A DNA stretch of 26,680 nt from Clostridiales bacterium (GTDB lineage: Bacteria > Bacillota > Clostridia > Christensenellales > Aristaeellaceae), in assembly GCA_004554085.1 (NCBI GenBank), contig SFNY01000030.1:1-26680 (forward strand). The letters are read 5' to 3'. Under the pieces are notes generated by a model. The model was not told where the DNA came from, made no database searches, and worked only from the letters and a program-made list of their open reading frames with translations. Every line of letters begins with the position of its first letter. The first letter of the stretch is position 1. Shown piece after piece: positions 8,040 through 17,491 of the stretch. Both the position numbers and the translations under genes were made by a program.

Positions 8040-8675
8040 TTACTGCATGCGTTCCTGCTTGACCTTGTGGTCGATGACATGGCGGCGGGCAAGCTCCCGG
8101 GTCACGTCCTCCAGGGAGATGCCGCTCTGAACCATCAGCACCATGACGTGGTAGCACAGGTCTGCGATTTCATACACCGTCTCCGCCTTGTCGCCGCCCT
8201 TGCCGGCGATGATGACCTCGGTGCACTCCTCGCCCACCTTCTTGAGGATCTTGTCCAGGCCCTTGTCGAAGAGATAGGTGGTATAGCTCCCCTCCTTGGG
8301 CTCCGTCTTGCGCCCGGAGATGAGCCGGTACAGGCCCTCATAGCTGAAGGGCTTGATCTCCTCGGAGAGATACAGCGGCTCATGGAAGCAGCTCTCCGCG
8401 CCGGTGTGGCATGCGGGGCCGTCCTTCACCACCTCCACCACCAGCGCGTCGCCATCGCAATCCGCGGTGATGGACGCGATGTGCTGCACGTTTCCGCTGG
8501 TTTCGCCCTTGCGCCAGAGCTGCTTGCGGCTGCGGGACCAGAAGCAGGTGCGCTGCTCTGCGATGCTGATGGCCAGGCTCTCCTCGTTCATGTAGGCCAG
8601 GGTCAGCACTTCCTTCGTCCAATGATCCTGTACAATGGCCGGAATCAGGCCGTTTTCATCAAATTTCAGCGACAT
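8040..8675 (-). CDS. hisIE: Bifunctional phosphoribosyl-AMP cyclohydrolase/phosphoribosyl-ATP pyrophosphatase
   Basis: A 211-residue fusion that carries out steps 2 and 3 of histidine synthesis. The HisI part (about 1-105) has the metal-binding DCDGD (residues 72-76) and Cys89, His90 and Cys96. The HisE part (about 115-205) has SYTTYLFDKGLDKILKKVGEE and YEIADLCYH. The ATG at 8675 is chosen over one ten codons earlier because GGAGGAA lies 6 bases before it. It is the last gene of the operon, about 64 bases after hisF, the largest gap in the cluster. The order cyclohydrolase then pyrophosphatase is the usual one for the fusion. Confidence 0.95.
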   Translation of the reverse strand: MSLKFDENGLIPAIVQDHWTKEVLTLAYMNEESLAISIAEQRTCFWSRSRKQLWRKGETSGNVQHIASITADCDGDALVVEVVKDGPACHTGAESCFHEPLYLSEEIKPFSYEGLYRLISGRKTEPKEGSYTTYLFDKGLDKILKKVGEECTEVIIAGKGGDKAETVYEIADLCYHVMVLMVQSGISLEDVTRELARRHVIDHKVKQERMQ

Positions 8676-8739
8676 AGTTCTTCCTCCATATTTTACTGCC
8701 TTCAAAGCGAAGGCGAGGCCGATTTGCGTGCCGGGACAT

Positions 8740-9495
8740 TCACAGCCGAACCTCCACGCCGCAGCTTTGCAGATAGCGCTTCAGATCAGGGATCAGCAGC
8801 TGCCTGAGATGGAAGATGCTGGCCGCCAGTCCCGCGTCCATGCCCGCATGCTCAAACAGTCTGGCGAAGTCCTCCTTGCAGCCCGCGCCGCCGGAGGCGA
8901 TGATGGGCACCTTGCAGCGCGCGGCGATCTCGTCGAGCAGCTCCAGATCGAAGCCCTGGCGCACGCCGTCGGTGTCGATGGAATTGACCACCAGCTCGCC
9001 CGCGCCGCGCTCCACGCCCTGCCTTGCCCAATCCAGCGCATCGATGCCGGTGTCCTCTCGGCCACCCTTGGCAAAGAGATGGAAGCTGCCGTCCACGCGC
9101 TTGACGTCCATGCTCAGAACCACGCACTGGTCGCCGTACTTCTTCGCCGCACGGCCGATCAGCGAGGGATCCCGGATTGCGCCGGAATTGACGCTGACCT
9201 TGTCCGCGCCGCACTTGAGCACGCGGTCGAAGTCATCCAGCGTATTGATGCCGCCGCCCACGGTGAGCGGGATGAACACCTGCGACGCCACGTCGCGCAG
9301 CAGGTCGGCGAACAGCGCGCGGCCCTCCACGCTGGCGGTGATGTCGTAAAACACCAGCTCGTCCGCGCCTGCGTCGTTGTAGAACTTCGCCATCTCCACG
9401 GGATCGGCCACGTCCCGCACGCCTTCAAAATTCACGCCCTTGACCACCCGTCCGTTGCGGATGTCCAGGCAGGGAATGATTCGCTTCGAGATCAT
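8740..9495 (-). CDS. hisF: Imidazole glycerol phosphate synthase, cyclase subunit
   Basis: A 251-residue (beta-alpha)8 barrel that uses ammonia from HisH to form imidazole glycerol phosphate and AICAR. The N-terminus is the typical RIIPCLDIRNGRVVKG with catalytic Asp11, and Asp130 is present in VLSMDV. Two phosphate-binding glycine stretches (TVGGGIN and the later ASGGAG) are visible. Its ATG overlaps the hisA stop by four bases. Length and motifs match functional HisF. Confidence 0.97.
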   Translation of the reverse strand: MISKRIIPCLDIRNGRVVKGVNFEGVRDVADPVEMAKFYNDAGADELVFYDITASVEGRALFADLLRDVASQVFIPLTVGGGINTLDDFDRVLKCGADKVSVNSGAIRDPSLIGRAAKKYGDQCVVLSMDVKRVDGSFHLFAKGGREDTGIDALDWARQGVERGAGELVVNSIDTDGVRQGFDLELLDEIAARCKVPIIASGGAGCKEDFARLFEHAGMDAGLAASIFHLRQLLIPDLKRYLQSCGVEVRL

Positions 9496-10214
9496 GCCTT
9501 CTCCCCCCTCGCCAGACGGATGCAGCGCGCCAGGTTCAGCTTGCCCTCGTAGAGTGCCTTGCCGATGATCGCACCATGCAGCTGCATCTCTGCAAGCGCA
9601 CGCACGTCGCTCTCAAAGCTCACGCCGCCCGAGGCGATCACGTCCAGCCCCTCGATAGCGCGCAGTTCCCGGTAGAGCGGCAGGTTCGCGCCGCCCAGGC
9701 AGCCGTCGCGCCCGATGTCGGTGTAGATGACCGTCCTTACGCCCGCGTCGCGCAGCCTGCGGCAGAAGTCCACGCCGCGCAGCCGGGTGGTCTCCTCCCA
9801 GCCCGACACGGCCACGAGGCCCTCGCGCGCATCCACGCCCACGGCGATCCTCTCGCCGTACTTCTTGACCATTCTCTCCACAAAGCCGAAGTCCTGCACC
9901 GCGATGGTGCCCAGGATCACCCGCGACACGCCGCCGCCTAAGTATTCGCAGATGCGCGCCTCGTCGCGGATGCCGCCGCCAACCTCGGTGAACAGGCCGA
10001 CCTCCGTAAGCGCGCGGATGGTCTCCCCGTTCTGCGGCACGCCCTCTCGCGCGCCGTCCAGATCCACCACGTGCAGATGGGTCGCCCCGGCCTCGTGGAA
10101 GCTCCGCGCCACGGCGGCGGGATCGTCGTTGTAGACCTTCATCTGATCGTAATCGCCCTTCGTGAGCCGCACAGCCCGACCGCCGCGCAGGTCGATGGCG
10201 GGATAGATGATCAT
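9492..10214 (-). CDS. hisA: ProFAR isomerase (1-(5-phosphoribosyl)-5-amino-imidazole-carboxamide isomerase)
   Basis: A 240-residue (beta-alpha)8 barrel catalysing the Amadori isomerisation of ProFAR to PRFAR. IYPAIDLRGGRAVRL carries catalytic Asp8, and Asp128 in VGVDAREG matches the second catalytic acid; TEVGGGIRD and IASGGV bind the two phosphates. The ATG at 10214 has GGAGGAGG upstream and overlaps the hisH stop by four bases; the longer open frame upstream is within hisH and is rejected. The barrel is paralogous to hisF downstream. Confidence 0.96.
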   Translation of the reverse strand: MIIYPAIDLRGGRAVRLTKGDYDQMKVYNDDPAAVARSFHEAGATHLHVVDLDGAREGVPQNGETIRALTEVGLFTEVGGGIRDEARICEYLGGGVSRVILGTIAVQDFGFVERMVKKYGERIAVGVDAREGLVAVSGWEETTRLRGVDFCRRLRDAGVRTVIYTDIGRDGCLGGANLPLYRELRAIEGLDVIASGGVSFESDVRALAEMQLHGAIIGKALYEGKLNLARCIRLARGEKA

Positions 10215-10834
10215 TGTCCTCCCTCCTCCATTTCGGCGAAGGCCCTCAGCAGGCACAGGCCCGCCTCTCCGCTCTTCTCCGGATGAAACTGCGTACCATA
10301 GACGCTGCCGCTGCGCACGACGCCGGTGACAGGTACGGAATACTCCGACGTCGCCAGCACGGATTCGTCGCATCTCTTCGCATAGAAGCTGTGCACATAG
10401 TACACGTGGCGGCCGCTGCCGAAATACCTGAACAGCGGATCGTCCCGAAGCACGTCCAGCCGGTTCCAGCCGATGTGCGGCACCTTCAGGCCCGGCGCAA
10501 TGTCGTCAATCAGCGGGCAGACCTCGCCGGAGATCAGCCCCAGGCCCGGATGCTCGCCGTACTCGAAGCTCCGGTCGAACAGCAGCTGCATGCCCAGGCA
10601 GATGCCCAGCAGCGGCTTGCCGCTGCGCGCCTCCTGAAGCAGCGCCTCCCGCATGCCGGACTCCTCCAGCTTGCGCGCCGCGTCGCCGAATGCGCCCACG
10701 CCGGGCAGGATGATCCGATCCGCACGCCGCAGCGCCTCCGGCGCGGAGACCACCGCGTGCTCCACACCGATGCACTTCAGCGACGACGCCAGCGAATAGA
10801 GGTTTCCCACGCCGTAATCCACAATGGCCAGCAC
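10211..10834 (-). CDS. hisH: Imidazole glycerol phosphate synthase, glutaminase subunit
   Basis: A 207-residue class I glutamine amidotransferase that supplies ammonia to HisF. The nucleophile Cys79 is in GICLGMQLLF, and His184/Glu186 are in QFHPEKSG, so the triad is complete. I choose the GTG at 10834: it gives the normal N-terminus (VLAIVDYGVGNLYSL) and has a GGGGGGAA site about 6 bases upstream. The longer frame starting at 10891 would overlap hisB. It sits 19 bases after the hisB stop and overlaps hisA by four bases. Confidence 0.95.
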   Translation of the reverse strand: MLAIVDYGVGNLYSLASSLKCIGVEHAVVSAPEALRRADRIILPGVGAFGDAARKLEESGMREALLQEARSGKPLLGICLGMQLLFDRSFEYGEHPGLGLISGEVCPLIDDIAPGLKVPHIGWNRLDVLRDDPLFRYFGSGRHVYYVHSFYAKRCDESVLATSEYSVPVTGVVRSGSVYGTQFHPEKSGEAGLCLLRAFAEMEEGGQ

Positions 10835-10853
10835 AGCTTTTCCCCCCTTCGCC

Positions 10854-11441
10854 TCACAGCACGCCCTTGGTGGACGGCACCTCGTCGGCATATTCGCGGT
10901 CGATGGCCACGGCCTGCTTCAGCGCGCGGCCCGCGCCCTTGAACATGGCCTCGATGATGTGGTGGCTGTTCTCCCCCGCCAGCTGGCGGAAGTGGATGGA
11001 CGCGTCCAGCGTTCGCGTGAACGCCAGCCAGAATTCCTTCGCAAGCTCGGTATCGAACGTGCCCACCTTCGCGCCGGGGATGTCCATCGCCCAGCCCAGC
11101 GCCCCGCGCCCGGAGATGTCCACGGCGCACAGCACCAGCGCCTCGTCCATGGGCAGCAGCATGGTGCCGTAGCGCACGATGCCCTTCATGTCGCCCAGGG
11201 CCTCGCGCATTGCCGTTCCCAGCGCGATGCCCACGTCCTCCACGCTGTGGTGATCGTCCACCCAGGTGTCGCCCGCGCAGCTCACGCGCAGATCAAAGCG
11301 TCCGTGGCGGGCGAACAGGTCGAGCATGTGATCCAGAAAGCCCACGCCCGTCTTGTTCTCGTACTGACCCCGGCCGTCCAGATTGATGGACAGCTGGATC
11401 TTCGTCTCATTGGTGTTCCGCTGAATCTGCGCGCTTCTCAT
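10854..11441 (-). CDS. hisB: Imidazoleglycerol-phosphate dehydratase
   Basis: A 195-residue monofunctional dehydratase for step 7 of the pathway. The metal-binding motifs DHHSVEDVG (63-71) and NSHHIIEAMFKG (near 157-168), together with FLDHML, are intact. It lacks the histidinol-phosphate phosphatase domain fused to HisB in enterobacteria, so that activity must come from elsewhere. Its start overlaps the hisC stop by four bases. Confidence 0.97.
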   Translation of the reverse strand: MRSAQIQRNTNETKIQLSINLDGRGQYENKTGVGFLDHMLDLFARHGRFDLRVSCAGDTWVDDHHSVEDVGIALGTAMREALGDMKGIVRYGTMLLPMDEALVLCAVDISGRGALGWAMDIPGAKVGTFDTELAKEFWLAFTRTLDASIHFRQLAGENSHHIIEAMFKGAGRALKQAVAIDREYADEVPSTKGVL

Positions 11442-12501
11442 TGTGCTTCCTCCCGGATGATTTCTTTGACGGCCTGCACGAATGAGGCCATCTCCTCCTC
11501 ACTGCCCACGGTGACGCGCAGGTAGTCGCGTATCGGCGCGCGGTCGAACCAGCGCACCAGGATGCCCTTGTCCCGCAGCCGCTGCTGCGCGCGCCCTCCG
11601 GCCACGCCGGGCAGGCGGACGAACAGGAAGTTGGCCAGGCTGTCGGTCATGGTGCAGCCCAGCGCCTTCAGCGCCGCTGCGGTTTTCTCCCGCGTGGCGA
11701 CGATGCGGCCCGTACATTCGCGGAAGTATGTTTCGTCCCGCATTGACGCCGCACCCGCCAGCAGCGGAAGCCGCCCCAGATTGTAGGGATTAAAGGAGTA
11801 CTTCATGACCGACAGATCGGCGATCAGTTCGGGATTGCCCAGCGCGAAGCCGATGCGCCCGCCCGCCAGCGCGCGGCTCTTGGAAAAGGTCTGCACGATC
11901 AGCAGGTTGTCGTACCTTGGAAGCAGTTCCACCGCGCTGCGCGCGCCGAAGTCCACGTAGGCCTCATCGATCAGCACCACGTCGTCCGGGTGCGCCCGGA
12001 GAATCGCCTCGATCTGATCCAGTCCCAGCGCAAGGCCCGTGGGCGCGTTGGGATTGGCGATCACCACGTTCTCCCCCGGAACCAGATAGGAATTGATGTC
12101 GATGGTGAAGTCCGCATTCAGTGGAACGGCCCGCGCCCGCACGCCGAACAGCTCCGCAAACACGGGATAGAAGCCGTAGCTGATCGCCGGGAAGGCCACG
12201 CCCTTCTGTCCGCAGAAGGCCAGAAACGCAATCGCCAGAATCTCATCCGAGCCGTTGCCGGTGACCACCTGCTCCCTCTCCAGGCCGTAAAACTCCGCGA
12301 TGGCGCCCAGCAGATCGCTTGCAGTGGGATCGCTGTACAGCCGCAGATCCTCCACCTCGGCGCGGGAAATCGCCTCTATCACCCTCGGACTGGGCGGATA
12401 GGGGCTCTCGTTGGTGTTCAGCTTGATGAGCTTCCGGCCCCGGGGCTGCTCACCGGGGGTATAGGGTACCAGCGCCGCATAGCGCGGATCGAGATAACGG
12501 C

Positions 12502-12505
<4 letters not shown>
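11438..12505 (-). CDS. hisC: Histidinol-phosphate aminotransferase
   Basis: A 355-residue fold-type I PLP aminotransferase. NPNAPTG (151-157), the PLP-contacting Asp180 in LIDEAYVDF, and Lys209 in TFSKSRALAG, the expected Schiff-base lysine, are present. KLNTNESPYPPSP near the N-terminus is a standard HisC signature. Its start overlaps the hisD stop and its stop overlaps the hisB start, so translation is probably coupled. Related aminotransferases exist, but the operon position makes HisC secure. Confidence 0.95.
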
Positions 12506-13784
<1,279 letters not shown>

Positions 13785-13788
<4 letters not shown>

Positions 13789-14420
13789 ACCCGTTCCTCC
13801 TTGCTGATGGCGGCGGAGAGCTTCGAGAGCATCTCATCGATGGCGCCGCCCTTGAATTTGTAGCTCGCCCGGTTGGCGATGAACCGCGCGCTAATGGGAA
13901 AGATCTCCGTCAGTACGCAGAGCTTGTTCTCCCGCAGGGTCTTGCCGCTCTCCACGATGTCCACAATCACGTCGGACAGGCCCAGAATCGGCGCAAGCTC
14001 GATGCTGCCGTTCAGCTTGATGATCTCAATCTCCCGGCCGATCTCGGAATAGTAGCGCTTGGCGATGTTGACGAACTTCGTGGCCACGCGCAGCGTGCGG
14101 TCGGTGTCCTCCACATAGTCGTTCTTCCCCGCCACGCACATCCGGCAGCGGCCCAGACCCAGATCCAGCAGCTCGTACACGTCCGCGCCGCTCTCCAGCA
14201 GGATGTCCTTGCCGACGATGCCGATGTCCGCCGCGCCGTGCTCGACGTAGATCGCCACATCGCTGGGCTTCACGAGGAAGTAGCGGACGCCCGCCGCCTT
14301 GCTCTCGAACACCAGCTTGCGGCTGTCGTCGAAGGCTTCATGGCAGTCGTAACCCGCGCCGGCCAGCAGCGCATAGACCTGATCGCCCAGACGGCCCTTG
14401 GGCAGCGCAATGTTCAGCAT
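13785..14420 (-). CDS. hisG: ATP phosphoribosyltransferase catalytic subunit, short form
   Basis: A 211-residue HisG of the short type, which lacks the C-terminal regulatory domain and needs HisZ for activity and feedback control. LPKGRLGDQV near the start, ADIGIVGKD and the PRPP-binding region VDIVESGKTLREN are visible. It catalyses the first, committed step from ATP and PRPP. Its start lies seven bases inside the hisZ coding end, which fits equal production of the two partners. Confidence 0.96.
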
Positions 14421-15526
14421 TCCTCAAGACCTCCCTCCCGATAGCGGTAGCACTTTCCGAACCGCAGCTTCGCGGGCCGCTCCTGCTCCACGCGCACGCG
14501 CAGCCCATGCGCCGTCAGCGCTCGCACCGCCGCCAGCAGCCCCGCCGCATCGGCGTCCGGCCCGGCCAGCACCAGCGCGTCCACGTCCAGCAGCGTCCGC
14601 TCCCGGGGCAGGCGCTTGAGATCGTCCAGATACAGCGCAAAGCCCACGGCGCACATCTCGCGCCCCAGCTTCTTCATCAGACCATCGTAGCGTCCGCCGG
14701 ACAGCACCGCCTTCGGCACGCCGTCCAGATAGCCGGCCATCATCAGGCCGTCGTAGTACTCCATGTCGCCCTGCAGCGTGAAGTCCAGACGAAGGGATTC
14801 CGGATCGCCCACGGCGCGCACTGTGTCGTTTAATTCGTCCAGCGCAGCCGTCATGCGGCCGTTCAGGCAGAGCCCCCGCGCACGATTCAGCGTCTCATCG
14901 AAGCTGCCGGACAGCGTGCACAGGTCGTGCAGCACGCCCACGCCCGCCGGGCCGATGCCCGCCTTCCGGGCCGCGGCCGCCACGCCGTGGGCGCTCTTGG
15001 CGCTCAGGCACTTCAGCACCTCGGCGCGCGCGTCCCCATCCAGCCCCAGTGCGTCGAACAAGCCCACGAGAAAGCCCATGTGCGACACCTCGAGCACGTG
15101 CTCCGGGCCCACGGCCGCCAGCGTCTCCCGGGCCAGCCCCAGCACCTCGGCCTGCGCATAGCTGCCACAGCCGCCGAGATACTCCAGACCCATCTGGCTG
15201 ATCTCCTTCATCGCACCGGAGGACACGCTCTCGCGATAGACGTTTTCGATGTAGTACGCCTTCACCGCGCCGCCGTCCAGCCGCGCGTTCTTGGCAATGC
15301 TCAGCGTCACGTCGGGCTTCAGCGCCAGCAGCCGCCCGTCCAGATCGGTGAAGCTGAGAATCCGCCCGCCGGTCAGAAAGCGCTTGAACTGCAAATACAG
15401 CCCGTATTCCTCGAATTGTCCCAGGTGATATTTCTTGTATCCGAATTGCTCGTAGAGTCCGCGCAGCCGAAGCGTCGCCCGCTCCGCCGCCGAGAGATTC
15501 GGCTCGTTCCAGGTCGTCAAAGCCAT
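14414..15526 (-). CDS. hisZ: ATP phosphoribosyltransferase regulatory subunit
   Basis: A 370-residue paralogue of histidyl-tRNA synthetase that lost aminoacylation and regulates the short HisG. The class II synthetase-like core is visible: DLDGRLLALKPDVTLSIAKN resembles motif 2, and LSGGRYDGLMKKLG resembles the histidyl-synthetase signature region. It is the first gene of the operon. The ATG at 15526 has AAGGGGCG upstream and is about 36 bases from the proximal promoter start. A true HisS is less likely given the divergent C-terminus and the position before a short hisG. Confidence 0.93.
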   Translation of the reverse strand: MALTTWNEPNLSAAERATLRLRGLYEQFGYKKYHLGQFEEYGLYLQFKRFLTGGRILSFTDLDGRLLALKPDVTLSIAKNARLDGGAVKAYYIENVYRESVSSGAMKEISQMGLEYLGGCGSYAQAEVLGLARETLAAVGPEHVLEVSHMGFLVGLFDALGLDGDARAEVLKCLSAKSAHGVAAAARKAGIGPAGVGVLHDLCTLSGSFDETLNRARGLCLNGRMTAALDELNDTVRAVGDPESLRLDFTLQGDMEYYDGLMMAGYLDGVPKAVLSGGRYDGLMKKLGREMCAVGFALYLDDLKRLPRERTLLDVDALVLAGPDADAAGLLAAVRALTAHGLRVRVEQERPAKLRFGKCYRYREGGLEEC

Positions 15527-15568
15527 TCGCCCCTTTGTATCGCTTTATCATAGTATCTAACTAAAGTG

Positions 15569-15577
15569 ATTGTACCA
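15569..15577 (-). promoter_or_regulatory. Proximal extended -10 promoter of the his operon
   Basis: On the minus strand TGGTACAAT forms an extended -10 element (TACAAT at 15569-15574, TG at 15576-15577). No good -35 box is seen, which is normal for extended -10 promoters. Transcription would start about 36 bases before hisZ. Confidence 0.5.
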
Positions 15578-15833
15578 TATTTCAGCGCGAAATCCTAGTC
15601 CCAAATCTGCTGAAACTGCATTGATTTTTTTGTATTTTTGTGTGTATTCTGCGTTAGCTCCACTGAGAAGCGATCGGCACACTCCGTTGCATAGGGACGA
15701 ACGGACATTCCGGCAGGCCGGCGAATATTCTGACCCAGTGGGAAGCGTCCCCTCCGTCCGGTATCCGTCGGCGATCCGGATGGACTGCGCACATCTCCGC
15801 ATCCAACCGAATTCCAGCGCTGAAACACATAAG

Positions 15834-15879
15834 GCCACAGGAAAGAACGCGCCCGTAGGGGTGTGCCCTTTCCTGTGGC
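15834..15879. repeat. 46-base perfect-arm hairpin in the his leader
   Basis: Arms GCCACAGGAAAG (15834-15845) and CTTTCCTGTGGC (15868-15879) pair over 12 bases. On the plus strand an inner 7-pair stem (two G-U pairs) closes a short loop. Neither side is followed by a T run, so it is not a standard terminator. It would lie near the 5' end of the long his leader RNA. Confidence 0.7.
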
Positions 15880-15909
15880 TGATGCTGCAGGAGCATGTCC
15901 GCACTCTGT

Positions 15910-15943
15910 TTGCAATTATATTGCAAAGGTCTTGAAATGTCGA
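15910..15943 (-). promoter_or_regulatory. Distal promoter with overlapping palindromic operator
   Basis: On the minus strand TCGACA (15938-15943), a 17-base spacer and TATAAT (15915-15920) form a strong promoter pointing at hisZ. The -10 box is embedded in a perfect inverted repeat, TTGCAAT-TAT-ATTGCAA (15910-15926), a typical place for a repressor. A transcript would carry a leader of about 380 bases before hisZ; I see no open frame or T-box consensus in it that I trust. Confidence 0.6.
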
Positions 15944-15959
15944 GTATGTTTGCGCCCGT

Positions 15960-17156
15960 TCACCTGTACAGCTCCATTTCCCGCAGCAGTTTTTCGCGGA
16001 TTTGGGCGGTTTTCATGCTCTTGATCGGATTGGCGCCCTTGCGCTGGCCGCGCATCACGCGGATGACCCACCGAAGCGGGAAATACACGCTGAAGATCGG
16101 AACCCAAAGTGGACTTTTTGCCCAGGGATACTGCACTTCCATCAGATAGCGGGCATAGCGGAAATAGTTCACCACCGGATTGTGGCTGCCCGGCTGCGCT
16201 TCCCTGCGGTTGCTCATCATCGTCGAGCTCAGGGTGCGCTCCCCCTGCTGCGCGTAGAAATTGCCCACCTCCAGTATATCCGCCATGGTTGCATCCACCA
16301 GCTCATCCGGAACATCCTGCCGCCAGCCACATGCCGGCAGCCCCAGATATTTCTCGCACGCGCGCGTCACGATGCTGGCGTATCTCAACAGGCCGCAGCG
16401 GTGCAGCAGCTCAACGTCCTCCTGCCCGATGCTCCCGCGCAGCTGATGCACCGTCACCGCCCAATCGCACAGCTGGCGCAGGCCAATGCCGGAACTTGTC
16501 ATATGCTGCACCATGTGCGCCAGCAGCGCCACCAGTTGGAACTTCACCGTCAGCATCGGGAAGCTCACGCCGCCCATACAGCCGGTCGCCGTCTCGTCCA
16601 GCGCCGCGCGCATGTACGCATCGGCGAATTGACCCTTCTCCGTATACGGAAACAGGGACGTCACGCGGTGCACTTCCACCAGGACGTCCGCTTTGCGGTA
16701 GTTGCGATGCTTCTCCCCATCCTGTTCAAAGGAAAACCCCGCGGCGCGCATCACGGCGTCCGCAGCGTCGAGCTTTTCCTCGCCAACCAGGATGTCCACA
16801 TCGCCCGGCAGGCGCACTTCCGGATGGGGATAGAGGCAGGCGACGCTCGTTCCCTTCAGCACGGCGCAGGGAATGCCCCCTTCCGTCAGCAGCGCAATGA
16901 TTCGGGCCTGCTCGTTCAGCACGCGCTCCGAGCAGATGGAGGCTTGCAGCGCCATCCCGCGCGCCCGGCCGACAATCGCCTCCGGCACGCCCTCCATCTC
17001 CTTCACGCCCGAATAGAGCAGCGCCGTCACCGCGTGGTCGTTGGCCTTCTGCATAAGCCCGGGCCAGTCCACGCCGTCGGCGTCTTCCGGCAGCGCGCCG
17101 CCAAACAGCTCATAGGCAAGGAGCGCCAGCAGCATCCTGTCCTCCCGATCACTCAT
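15960..17156 (-). CDS. Nucleotidyltransferase-fold protein of the RiPP operon
   Basis: A 398-residue protein of the uncharacterised nucleotidyltransferase family (NTP_transf_5-like). Lys101-Gly102 and the stretch RLPGDVDILV, with Gly118-Asp119-x-Asp121, form the expected metal/nucleotide site; a helical C-terminal half follows. Such proteins recur beside precursor peptides and PqqD-type genes, but the reaction is not settled; adding a nucleotide to the peptide or a helper role are both possible. The ATG at 17156 has GGGGGACG upstream; an ATG nine codons earlier lies close to the terminator-like hairpin and is less likely. It is the last gene of the operon, downstream of the precursor. Confidence 0.82.
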   Translation of the reverse strand: MSDREDRMLLALLAYELFGGALPEDADGVDWPGLMQKANDHAVTALLYSGVKEMEGVPEAIVGRARGMALQASICSERVLNEQARIIALLTEGGIPCAVLKGTSVACLYPHPEVRLPGDVDILVGEEKLDAADAVMRAAGFSFEQDGEKHRNYRKADVLVEVHRVTSLFPYTEKGQFADAYMRAALDETATGCMGGVSFPMLTVKFQLVALLAHMVQHMTSSGIGLRQLCDWAVTVHQLRGSIGQEDVELLHRCGLLRYASIVTRACEKYLGLPACGWRQDVPDELVDATMADILEVGNFYAQQGERTLSSTMMSNRREAQPGSHNPVVNYFRYARYLMEVQYPWAKSPLWVPIFSVYFPLRWVIRVMRGQRKGANPIKSMKTAQIREKLLREMELYR

Positions 17157-17190
17157 GGAACGTCCCCCTTTTCCGCTACCCATTTTCCCA

Positions 17191-17228
17191 AAATAAGGAA
17201 AAAGCCGCCGCCACGAATGGAGACAGCT
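17191..17228 (-). terminator. Terminator or attenuator after the precursor gene, UUCG loop
   Basis: On the minus strand an 11-pair stem (two G-U pairs and one mismatch) with a TTCG tetraloop (17203-17228) is followed by TTTTTCCTTATTTT. It sits about 30 bases after the precursor stop and before the nucleotidyltransferase gene. Partial termination here would make precursor message more abundant than the downstream enzyme message. Confidence 0.75.
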
Positions 17229-17257
17229 TTTGGCAGCAATAACCCAGCAGTTTGCAA

Positions 17258-17422
17258 TTAAGCGTTATTACCCGTCCAAGTTGTATTACATGCCTGGTAT
17301 TGCGAATCGTGCGAGGTCCAATTGCAAGAGCCAGACGCGCCCGCGCCACTTGCAGCAACCACCTGCTCCCGATAGGAGAAGACGATCTTCTCGGCAACGG
17401 GCTTCTCATAGATATCCTTCAT
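17258..17422 (-). CDS. RiPP precursor peptide, 54 residues
   Basis: A small gene encoding a 54-residue peptide. The ATG at 17422 is preceded by AGGAGGTAAGAGAT, the best ribosome binding site of the region, and the frame ends with TAA at 17258-17260. Residues 1-24 look like a leader: charged, with YEKPVAEKIVFSYREQVV. An Ala/Gly/Ser hinge follows (about 23-32). The presumed core from Ser32 to Ala54 is free of Lys, Arg and Glu and contains Cys33-Asn-Trp-Thr-Ser and Cys45-Asn-Thr-Thr-Trp-Thr-Gly, plus Tyr42. It lies between the radical SAM gene and the nucleotidyltransferase gene, downstream of a PqqD-domain protein that could bind its leader. By inference Cys, Trp, Asn, Tyr, Ser or Thr side chains are modified. 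The product class is not one I can name. Confidence 0.85.
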   Translation of the reverse strand: MKDIYEKPVAEKIVFSYREQVVAASGAGASGSCNWTSHDSQYQACNTTWTGNNA

Positions 17423-17460
17423 ATCTCTTACCTCCTAAAATGGTGATCATTTATCTATCC

Positions 17461-17479
17461 ACAGCGACATTGTCGCTGT
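17461..17479. repeat. Short perfect hairpin between radical SAM and precursor genes
   Basis: ACAGCGAC and GTCGCTGT pair perfectly around a three-base loop, with ATCC/GGAT able to extend the stem past a bulge. No T run follows on the minus strand, so it is more likely an mRNA-stabilising or processing stem upstream of the precursor than a terminator. Confidence 0.6.
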
Positions 17480-17491
17480 CATGGATGTCAA

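Noticed and set aside
10214..10373. Extended N-terminus for hisA
   Set aside because: The extension lies within hisH coding sequence in another frame; the GGAGGAGG site and conserved HisA start support 10214.
15527..15910. T-box riboswitch for histidine before hisZ
   Set aside because: I looked for the T-box consensus (AGGGTGGNACCGCG) and an adjoining terminator on the minus strand and found neither; a TGGTAC match is part of an extended -10 promoter.
15654..15926. Small open frames in the his leader, possibly a second precursor peptide
   Set aside because: They lack a ribosome binding site and show no leader/core pattern or enrichment in modifiable residues.
17176..17409. 77-codon minus-strand frame overlapping the precursor
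   Set aside because: Arg-rich translation in another frame with no ribosome binding site; the 54-residue frame has the strong site and the RiPP-like sequence.
17258..17422. Lasso peptide assignment for the precursor
   Set aside because: There is no asparagine-synthetase-like cyclase or transglutaminase-like protease nearby, and a radical SAM enzyme is the main modifier; only the kinase-like and PqqD parts are shared with lasso clusters.
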